From the NCBI GenBank assembly GCA_963678555.2, contig CAXXJA010000002.1, positions 868,001 to 932,000 on the forward strand: a DNA stretch of 64,000 nt, in the 5' to 3' direction. The stretch comes from SABI01 sp963678555. GTDB lineage: Bacteria > Spirochaetota > Spirochaetia > Sphaerochaetales > Sphaerochaetaceae. The notes beneath the pieces were generated by a model that was not told where the DNA came from, ran no database searches, and was given only the letters and a program-made list of their open reading frames with translations. The translations under genes and the position numbers were made by a program. Numbering within the stretch: the first letter of the stretch is position 1; the number at the start of each line of letters is the position of its first letter. Shown in pieces: positions 57,713 through 64,000 of the stretch.

Positions 57713-57765
57713 ACAGATTCCACTACGAACAAAGGGTTCCCCTTCCCTGCCCCCTGTCGCTTGAG
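57692..57765. repeat. 74-bp direct repeat, copy 1
   Basis: Begins in the last codons of the DUF1207-like gene (GAWYDL and stop) and runs past it; matches 59549-59622 at most positions. Confidence 0.8.
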
Positions 57766-57904
57766 ATTGGCAGAGCTTTGTTCGGTTTCTGTGGATTTCC
57801 GGTCATCTGCCATCTATGCGTAACGATATACCATGAGAGAGCATCAATCGTCCAGTTCCAAAAAATGTGCGATCTACACAGATATTCACCAACTAAGCGG
57901 TCAC

Positions 57905-58852
57905 TCATACGTCTGGAGATGATGGACTGGGTTCCGGGGCTTCATAATCCCATCCTGAGTTCGGATTCCATTCCACCGGTTTTTGGTCCTGCTGCAGCCA
58001 GAATGGAGCTGTGAACCGGATTATCTGTGTAATCACCTCTTCCAGAGACAGATCGGAATGATCATTGCGTAGCTTCCCTGTGAATGTTTTCCACTGCTTC
58101 TGTTTTGCCTGATCGTGGAAAACCTGTTAGGAGAAGACAACAGGCATCTCGGTAGGGAAGGTTGTCCTTCGTCTAGTGAATGTCAGTTGTATGGCCTTCA
58201 GAAGCTCTTTGTAATTGAGTGAGAACGATCTGGAGATGATGTAGAGATCATAGAAGTCCTTCATCCGACTTGTGAGAAGGCTTAGGGTAACTGCAGCCTC
58301 CAGCTTTTCAGCGATGACTGTTTCAATCGGATTGGCTTCAATATGCGGAGCATCCATCTGTAGCACTACTGGGATTTCCTGTGTAACGGGACCTGGGTAT
58401 ACCGAGTCTCCATGGCCTATATCGACGTGCAGGATAACTTGGGCTTTCCCAATGGATGCTCGAATCTTTGCCCTTTGCCCATGATAGGTACTCTGTTCCC
58501 TGATATCCCGAAGCGAAATGGATGCTGTATCAAAAACTACTGCATCCTCAGGATATGTAATAGAACAGATTGATTCCAGGGATTCTCTGACACTATCAGT
58601 GTCGGTCCTGCCGGTTTTCAGGAAGTCGATGTCTTTTGTGGTCCGATAGGTTTAATCTTCAAGGACGATTGTCAGAAGATAGGCCCCTTTCAACACATAA
58701 CTGTCTTTATATACAGATTCACCGAGTCTGAAAAGAAACCGTTCCGCCACATATCTGGTGAGGAGTGATTGGAAATCTTCCCTGTGTTTTCTGCTATGAT
58801 TGAGCAAGCGGGCCAGAACGGATGCCGCATAGTCTTTCTGTGCATCTTTCAT
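57905..58852 (-). pseudogene. AbiEii-type toxin, two in-frame TAA codons
   Basis: Nucleotidyltransferase-fold toxin partner of AbiEi. The start at 58852 overlaps the antitoxin stop in ATGA, the usual AbiE arrangement. Frame: YVAERFLFRLGESVYKDSYV, LKGAYLLTIVLED, TAA (58652-58654), TYRTTKDIDFL, and further on AEKLEAAV and KDFYDLYI; then MPVVFS, TAA (58127-58129), QVFHDQAKQKQW, ending at 57905. All three parts are in one frame with no shift, about 315 codons, the family's length. Both stops fall where the family has ordinary residues. Nonsense decay is likely. Confidence 0.78.
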
Positions 58853-59448
58853 ACAAGTGCCTCCAAATACGGCATCATGACCTTGGAGACTCTGCATATT
58901 TTTGCAAAGTGAATGAGCTCTTCAAGTGAAGCCCGCCTGTTCATAATAACATCTTTCAGGGCTTCTATTGCGACATCAATGCCTATCTTATTTCGGTATT
59001 TGAAACAATCGGCTATTGTCTTCGGAATGCTGTACACTCTGATTGTCGTTCCATCCACGATTCGCTCCTCAATACCACTGATGTAGGAGTCTGTAGAGAA
59101 CAGCGAGATTTTAATTGGAAGATTGTTCACTTGAGGGATTCGGCTTCCCCTCATCAGCGCTATCCAGATATCATGTGGATTCTGTGTACCGATTTCATGG
59201 AAGGACAGAGCGGACAGAAGGCATACAACTCCTGTATCGACTAGCTTGCATGCTTCTATAAGCGAGTGATAGGTTCCGGGGATATAGTCTGCGGCGGCAT
59301 ATAGACCCCGCGTTATACGCTGGATCTCACCATCGGGCACCATTCGTGTCAGTGTTTTTATGTCTATCCCTTCTGAAGTGAATTCTCTGGAGGTCATAAG
59401 CGGGTTGCGATTGAGAAGTTTCTTGACTCGTTCCTTCTGAGTGTTCAT
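58849..59448 (-). CDS. AbiEi-type antitoxin
   Basis: 199 aa. N-terminal winged-helix DNA-binding region (REFTSEGIDIKTLTRMV, IQRITRGLYAA) and C-terminal part (RVYSIPKTIADCFKYRNKIG, ALKDVIMNRRAS) of the AbiEi family. Antitoxin and autorepressor of type IV AbiE systems. Its toxin gene is broken, so this gene may persist as an orphan. The start at 59448 lacks a clear ribosome site; 59466 is also possible. Confidence 0.82.
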   Translation of the reverse strand: MNTQKERVKKLLNRNPLMTSREFTSEGIDIKTLTRMVPDGEIQRITRGLYAAADYIPGTYHSLIEACKLVDTGVVCLLSALSFHEIGTQNPHDIWIALMRGSRIPQVNNLPIKISLFSTDSYISGIEERIVDGTTIRVYSIPKTIADCFKYRNKIGIDVAIEALKDVIMNRRASLEELIHFAKICRVSKVMMPYLEALV

Positions 59449-59489
59449 GCCGCTAATTGTACACACATATTATTATATGTCAACTTTTA

Positions 59490-59568
59490 CCGGCATCGAT
59501 AGTACAAGTTTCCCACCTCCGTACACCATGAATCCTCACCTCGCTTTCGGTGCCTGGTACGATCTGTG
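59490..59568 (+). pseudogene. Remnant of a second DUF1207-like gene, 3' end
   Basis: In-frame TSFPPPYTMNPHLAFGAWYDL and stop, matching the end of the 56735 protein (HMAVGAWYDL). The rest of the gene is gone. Confidence 0.6.
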
Positions 59569-59622
59569 AACAGATTCTACTATGAACAGAGGTTTCCCCT
59601 GCCCAGAGACCTGTCGCTTGAA
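59549..59622. repeat. 74-bp direct repeat, copy 2
   Basis: Counterpart of 57692-57765; the two copies bracket the AbiE genes, and copy 2 lies beside tRNA-Gly. Confidence 0.8.
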
Positions 59623-59636
59623 CCCCAATAATCAGA

Positions 59637-59660
59637 AAGACTCTGCTTTCGCAGAGTCTT
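59637..59660 (-). terminator. Terminator after tRNA-Gly
   Basis: Perfect stem AGACTCTGC / GCAGAGTCT with TTTC loop, 7 bases past the tRNA end, followed by T-rich sequence on the minus strand. Confidence 0.8.
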
Positions 59661-59667
59661 CCGTAAG

Positions 59668-59738
59668 AGCGCCCGACGGGAATCGAACCCGCCTCTTCAG
59701 CTTGGAAGGCTGAGGTAATACCACTATACCACAGGCGC
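59668..59738 (-). tRNA. tRNA-Gly(TCC)
   Basis: On the minus strand GCGCCTGTGGTATAGTGGTA begins the gene. Acceptor stem GCGCCTG pairs with CGGGCGC plus discriminator T. The anticodon loop CTTCCAA reads TCC, and the T-arm contains GGTTCGATTCC. No encoded CCA follows. Confidence 0.97.
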
Positions 59739-59774
59739 AATCACACGGTGCACATATCTCATGTACGGGTGTAA

Positions 59775-59803
59775 TTTATAGCTGAAATCTTCGTATGCGT
59801 CAA
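59775..59803 (-). promoter_or_regulatory. Sigma-70 promoter of tRNA-Gly
   Basis: On the minus strand TTGACG, 17 bases, TATAAA, about 37 bases before the tRNA. Confidence 0.7.
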
Positions 59804-59837
59804 TAGGATCGGGCAAATAAAACATGATTAGCCCCTT

Positions 59838-59866
59838 TTTACATTTCTCGCTGACTGCGCTATACT
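59838..59866 (+). promoter_or_regulatory. Sigma-70 promoter of the M29 peptidase pair
   Basis: TTTACA, 17 bases, TATACT, 35 bases before the start of the first gene. Confidence 0.7.
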
Positions 59867-59901
59867 GAACCTTGGTGATAAATACCAGATAAAGAGGTTG
59901 T

Positions 59902-61101
59902 ATGATAATAGAACAACGGTATATCGATAGTATTCTCCACGTATCGCTCCAACTGAGAGAGGGAGAAGCCCTCTCGGTCAACAGTACGGACCGAAACATG
60001 GAGTTTGCACAGAAGGTCGCTCAGAAGGCTTCCGAGATCACAAAGGTCCCGGTGAAGATCGTGAGTATCGAACAGGGAGAGGTGAAGGAAGTGTTCACTG
60101 TCGATCCCGTGCACAGTGACATCCTGAAGGAGGACTCACAGGAGAAGGTACTGCTGTATCTGGCAGAACCGCTTGATATGAGTCTCCTTGAGGAGATGTC
60201 GATTGGTCAGATTGCCGGAAATCCTCCTCTGCTTCAACAGGCAGGAAACCTCTGCCCGCCGCAGATGGACCGTCCCGTTGCCCCGTTCGCAGTTGCACCC
60301 GTTCCGACCATCGCATGGGCACGAAGGCTCTACCCGTCAAGCACGGCTCCTCTGGAAACGTTCTGGTCGTTTCTCTCATCAATCTACCCCCTATCAGATA
60401 CATTCCTGAATGACTGGATAGATACGTTCCGGCGTCTTGTAAAACTCGTTAAAACAATCAATGCCTCCGAACCTGCACACCTGATCATCACGCAACAGGA
60501 AAAAACACTCACTCTCGGCCTGTTGACCGCTGCTCAGGCAAGACAACCGCTGCACCACCTCCCCCCCGACAGGGTTTTTCTGCCCCGTATCACCTCGAGA
60601 GGGATCTCGTTTCTTCCCGACCCGTCCCGTGTGGAAGGCTCGGTCAGTGCGTCCCGCCGGTTCCCGCTGCTCGGTCAGGACATACGTGATCTCACCCTTA
60701 CCTTTCAGGAGGGCACGATCACTGATTATACATCCTCACAGGAAGAGGTTGTGAAACATGCCCTTGCTATTGATGGTGACGCTGGAAGAATCGGTCAGTG
60801 CACGCTGGTGGAAGAGGCACGTGATATACAGCACCTGCCCTCACCTCTGCCGATAGAGTTCATGGAAAGCATCTGTTCCTTCATCACCCTCGGCGGAGGT
60901 GAGTCAAACCATCTGAAGGAACTCGACGTATATGAGAGTGAACAGGATCTTCAGGACAGGACGGGGATGAACATCTCGCTGCTCAAGGCAGATATCCCCT
61001 TCGGCACCTGTACCACTACAGTAGATATCATTACCCGTGAAGGTATAAGAATCCCGCTTATGAGAGACGGGAAATTCATCATTGCTCAGGAGTCACTATG
61101 A
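59902..61101 (+). CDS. M29-like aminopeptidase, catalytically degenerate
   Basis: 399 aa, same fold and plan as the next gene but with key positions lost. The segment equivalent to its SCHFALGAGYP reads SICSFITLGGGES, and its IHVDFM-type metal block reads LLKADIPFG. N-terminal part RYIDSILHVSLQLREGEALS fits the family. It overlaps the next gene by 4 bases. A pseudoenzyme or regulatory subunit is likely; alternatively a changed specificity. Confidence 0.72.
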   Translation: MIIEQRYIDSILHVSLQLREGEALSVNSTDRNMEFAQKVAQKASEITKVPVKIVSIEQGEVKEVFTVDPVHSDILKEDSQEKVLLYLAEPLDMSLLEEMSIGQIAGNPPLLQQAGNLCPPQMDRPVAPFAVAPVPTIAWARRLYPSSTAPLETFWSFLSSIYPLSDTFLNDWIDTFRRLVKLVKTINASEPAHLIITQQEKTLTLGLLTAAQARQPLHHLPPDRVFLPRITSRGISFLPDPSRVEGSVSASRRFPLLGQDIRDLTLTFQEGTITDYTSSQEEVVKHALAIDGDAGRIGQCTLVEEARDIQHLPSPLPIEFMESICSFITLGGGESNHLKELDVYESEQDLQDRTGMNISLLKADIPFGTCTTTVDIITREGIRIPLMRDGKFIIAQESL

Positions 61102-62336
61102 AATCGATAACAACCATGAGAAGACAGTACGCACAGATGATCATCGAGGCAGGAGTCTCCCTGAAAAAGGGGTCGTGCCTGAGGATCAAGACAGGTCCGG
61201 CAACCTACGGGTTTGCACGGGAGCTTGCCGAGCATGCCTACTCGGTCGGAGCAAAGCACGTGCTCATCATGATGGATGATCTGGAGCTGCTGAAAAGCAG
61301 ACTCATGCATCAGGACGAGGAGGATATCACCTACATCCCCTCCTATGAGAAAGCGCTTGATGATCAGATAGTGCAGGAAACATGGTCGCTGATCAGAATA
61401 GACAACACCGATGAGAGGGATGTGCTTCTTGATGCTCCGGTTGACCGCCTCGGCGCCTACTCAAAGGCGACAGGAGCCTTTCACAAGGAACTCAAGGCCT
61501 CTGCGATGAATAATGAACTCACCTGGTGCGTCGTGTGTGTCCCCTCCCCCAGGTGGGCACAGAACGTACTGGGAGAGTCACGGAGTGAGGAGGATATGTG
61601 GCGTTTCCTTGCTCCGATCCTTCATCTGGACCAGGAGGATCCTCTCGCTGCAATGAAAGACAGATTCACCAGGATAGAAGAACGGGCGGAAAAGATCACT
61701 GCCCTGCACCTGAGAACGCTTCATTTCACAAGTTCCGTGACCGATCTCACGGTCCGGCTGAGGGAGAATCATATCTTCACCGGAGGAGGGGACCTTATGG
61801 CCGACGGGAGCAGGTTCTACCCGAACATCCCGAGTGAGGAGGTGTTCACGACTCCTGACTATCTGCTCACCGAAGGATACGTCAGAACGACCCGTCCGAT
61901 ATCGGTGATGGATTCACGGGTCGAAAACGCATTCTTCCGGTTTGAAAAGGGAGTGGTCGTGGAAGCTCATGCAGAGGTCGGAGACGAGGTCCTGCAGCAG
62001 TACCTAGACAGTGATGAAGGAGCGAAACGCCTCGGTGAGATCGCTCTGGTGGATCAGAGTTCCCCCATCGCCCTGGCGAATGTGGTATTCAACTCAATAC
62101 TGTACGATGAGAACGCATCCTGCCACTTCGCACTCGGAGCAGGCTACCCGACCTGTCTGAACCTGGAGAATCCGCAGGCGGATGAAGAGGAACTCCTTCA
62201 GAACGGGTGCAACGTATCACAGGTGCACACCGATTTTATGTTCGGCAGCGATGATATGAACCTTACTGGCTATGATGCTGAGGGCAAGGAGTACCTGATT
62301 ATGAAGGACGGCTCGTTCACCCCTGATTTCGCATGA
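61098..62336 (+). CDS. M29 family aminopeptidase
   Basis: 412 aa metallopeptidase of the AmpS/AmpT type, removing N-terminal residues in the cytoplasm. Catalytic Glu region LGEIALVDQSSPI, metal ligands in SCHFALGAGYP and SQVHTDFMFGSDDM, all at family positions. Its partner directly upstream lacks these. The stop lies inside the 3' end of coaX on the other strand (20-base convergent overlap). Confidence 0.9.
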   Translation: MKSITTMRRQYAQMIIEAGVSLKKGSCLRIKTGPATYGFARELAEHAYSVGAKHVLIMMDDLELLKSRLMHQDEEDITYIPSYEKALDDQIVQETWSLIRIDNTDERDVLLDAPVDRLGAYSKATGAFHKELKASAMNNELTWCVVCVPSPRWAQNVLGESRSEEDMWRFLAPILHLDQEDPLAAMKDRFTRIEERAEKITALHLRTLHFTSSVTDLTVRLRENHIFTGGGDLMADGSRFYPNIPSEEVFTTPDYLLTEGYVRTTRPISVMDSRVENAFFRFEKGVVVEAHAEVGDEVLQQYLDSDEGAKRLGEIALVDQSSPIALANVVFNSILYDENASCHFALGAGYPTCLNLENPQADEEELLQNGCNVSQVHTDFMFGSDDMNLTGYDAEGKEYLIMKDGSFTPDFA

Positions 62337-63093
62337 TACCTTGATGAATGAGTTTGAGCCCTTCCAGCGTATGGAAGGGTTCTATGCTGTCAACCCGATG
62401 AAGGAGAGGAGCAATCGTCTGTGAGAGTCCTCCTGTTATGATGATCTTCAGATTGCAGCCGAGTTCCTCTTCTGTCTTTCTCACCATGGAATCCACGAGA
62501 CCGGCGAACCCTATCATGATACCGCTCCTGATGGCGGTGTCACTGTCACGTCCGATCACAGAGGAGGGAACCTTGAGCTGGACTTGAGGAATCTGTGCAG
62601 TGTTGTTGAACAGAGAATTCACTGCCGTAATCAGGCCGGGGGCTATCGCAGCACCAAGGACCTCTCCTTCACTGTTGACAGTGGTGAAGGTTAGTGCGGT
62701 ACCGAAGTCTATCACCATAACCGTCTCAGAGGGAAAACCGGCATGAGCTGCAACCATGTTGGCAACCAGGTCATACCCCATCTCGGGGGGAATACTGCCT
62801 CTCACAAGGCCGATACCTGTCTCATGTGAGACCATCACCGGTTTCGTTTCAGTGACACTGGCGACCACCTTCTCGAAGGTCCGTGTCAGGTTCGGGACAA
62901 CCGAACAGATGATCGATTGGTCGATGGAGGAAGGAACCATCCCGTTCTGCTTCAGCATTGATTCCACTATGACGAAGTACTCATCACTTGTCTTCTTCTC
63001 ATCCGTGTGGATACGCCAGTTCGTCACCCACCGATCAGTATCGTGGATGGCCATGACGACGTTTGTGTTTCCGATATCAACAGCAAGCAGCAT
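62317..63093 (-). CDS. coaX: Type III pantothenate kinase
   Basis: 258 aa. First step of coenzyme A synthesis. ASKHA start MLLAVDIGNTNVVMAI; GYDLVANMVAAHAGF, VIDFGTALTFTTV and GAAIAPGLITAVNSLF are family blocks. The start at 63093 has GAGGAG upstream. Type III kinase is usual in spirochaetes. Confidence 0.93.
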   Translation of the reverse strand: MLLAVDIGNTNVVMAIHDTDRWVTNWRIHTDEKKTSDEYFVIVESMLKQNGMVPSSIDQSIICSVVPNLTRTFEKVVASVTETKPVMVSHETGIGLVRGSIPPEMGYDLVANMVAAHAGFPSETVMVIDFGTALTFTTVNSEGEVLGAAIAPGLITAVNSLFNNTAQIPQVQLKVPSSVIGRDSDTAIRSGIMIGFAGLVDSMVRKTEEELGCNLKIIITGGLSQTIAPLLHRVDSIEPFHTLEGLKLIHQGIMRNQG

Positions 63094-63103
63094 ATGGCAC
63101 TCC

Positions 63104-64000
63104 TCAGATCTGGACCCCGCTGTGTCCATGATAGTACGAATCCCTCAGCGCTCTGATGTCTTCGTTCTCGAGATACTCTTCAAGGCGGATCATCCGGTCA
63201 ATGACCTTGCCATCCGGAGCAAACTCCACGATCCGGTTTGCAATAGTGTCAACAAACTGATGGTCATGGGAGTTGAACAGGAGGATACCAGTGAAGTCTA
63301 TGAGACCGTTGTTGAGGCTCGTGATGGCTTCAAGGTCAAGATGACTCGTCGGCTCATCAAGGATAAGCACGTTCCCTGCTTCCAGCATCAGCTTCGAAAG
63401 CATACACCTCACCTTTTCCCCTCCACTGAGAACGGTGCAGTCTTTGAGAGACTCGTCACCGCTGAACAGCATTCTTCCGAGGAACGATCTGACGAAGGTA
63501 TCATCATTCTCGGTGGAGTACTGTCTCAGCCAGTCGGAAATAGACATATGCTCGGTGAAGTAGGTGATATTGTCCTTCGGATTATAGCTCACCTTCGTGG
63601 TTACACCCCATTCGTATGAACCGCTGTCGGGTTCCACATTCCCGCTTATGATCTCAAAGAACAGTGTCTTGGCTGCATGCATCGGACCGACGAAGGCGAT
63701 TTTGTCTCCGTTGTTCACGGTCAATGAGAAGTTGTCGAGAATCTTCTCTCCGTCAACGGTCTTTGTCAGGTTCTTTACTTCCAGGATATTCTTTCCGGGC
63801 TCCCGCTCAGGTTTGAACGAGACATAGGGAAAGCGTCTCGAAGAGGGTTTAATATCGTCAATGGTGAGTTTATCGATCAGTTTCTTTCTGCTTGTTGCCT
63901 GACGGGCCTTGGACAGGTTGCTGCTGAACCGCTGGATGAACTCCTTGAGTTCGGCTATCTTATCCTCTCTCCGTCTCTTTTCGTCCTTCATCTGTTTGGC
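63104..64000 (-). CDS. ABC-F family ATPase, C-terminal part (gene runs off the window)
   Basis: Only the linker and second nucleotide-binding domain are inside the window; the frame is open to 64000. LSGGEKVRCMLSKLML signature, Walker B VLILDEPTSHLDLEAI and switch NSHDHQFVDTIANRI are intact. The Walker A is unusual: GPMHAAKTL in place of GPNGAGKST, with Ala before the Lys. ABC-F proteins act on the ribosome rather than in transport; the exact subgroup (YbiT-like is my guess) is not certain. Confidence 0.88.
   Translation of the reverse strand, partial: AKQMKDEKRRREDKIAELKEFIQRFSSNLSKARQATSRKKLIDKLTIDDIKPSSRRFPYVSFKPEREPGKNILEVKNLTKTVDGEKILDNFSLTVNNGDKIAFVGPMHAAKTLFFEIISGNVEPDSGSYEWGVTTKVSYNPKDNITYFTEHMSISDWLRQYSTENDDTFVRSFLGRMLFSGDESLKDCTVLSGGEKVRCMLSKLMLEAGNVLILDEPTSHLDLEAITSLNNGLIDFTGILLFNSHDHQFVDTIANRIVEFAPDGKVIDRMIRLEEYLENEDIRALRDSYYHGHSGVQI

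Noticed and set aside
57766..57904. Attachment site of an integrative element at the 74-bp repeats
   Set aside because: No integrase gene, and the repeat is explained by a duplicated DUF1207 gene end; copy 2 lies near, not within, the tRNA.

Overview
The window looks like chromosomal DNA of a spirochaete, most likely from the Sphaerochaeta side of the phylum. The pointers are a Borrelia-type PUR-domain protein, a type-2 (eukaryote-like) IleRS, solute-binding proteins with the FAGGAQE signal-peptide end, ABC-family-5 transport next to PrpR-type regulation, and a core at roughly 50% G+C. The genus-level guess is inference.

Layout. 1-4.3 kb: a double-headed hybrid histidine kinase with a SARP-type response regulator. 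4.57-9.3 kb: an insertion-sequence graveyard, comprising an internally deleted IS21-family derivative, an IS4-superfamily element broken by a 56-bp tandem duplication and by a second nested IS of the same kind, and an ISL3 remnant. 9.6-16.2 kb: five related lipoprotein genes, two of which share a 1193-bp nearly identical 5' block joined to different C-terminal DUF1566-like modules, with an orphan module tail between them. 16.9-37.4 kb: housekeeping genes (fmdB-like, lipoprotein, ileS; cca; coaD-rpmF-acpP-rnc; smc-ffh-rpsP-khpA-rimM-trmD-rplS; rnhB; PUR protein) and an iron-uptake block (DtxR-family regulator facing feoA-feoB-feoB-associated peptide). 37.7-40.7 kb: Rrf2 regulator, cysK and metY, sulfur assimilation with a palindromic operator over the cysK promoter.

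40.8-55.3 kb is a coherent catabolic locus. A PrpR-type sigma-54 activator lies between two operons. One is a DapA-family lyase plus a PdxA paralog; the other is a DUF1537 kinase, an iron-type alcohol dehydrogenase, a second PdxA, a complete Dpp-type ABC transporter and a BNR-repeat protein. Each operon starts at a good -24/-12 promoter (GG-N10-GC), and both have a shared upstream motif. I read it as uptake and breakdown of a four-carbon acid sugar or a conjugate of one; the substrate is unknown.

55.3-64 kb: an unknown membrane protein, a DUF1207-like outer-membrane protein, an AbiE toxin-antitoxin pair whose toxin frame carries two in-frame TAA codons and which is flanked by a 74-bp direct repeat, tRNA-Gly(TCC), a pair of M29-type aminopeptidases of which one has lost catalytic residues, coaX, and the start-truncated end of an ABC-F ATPase.
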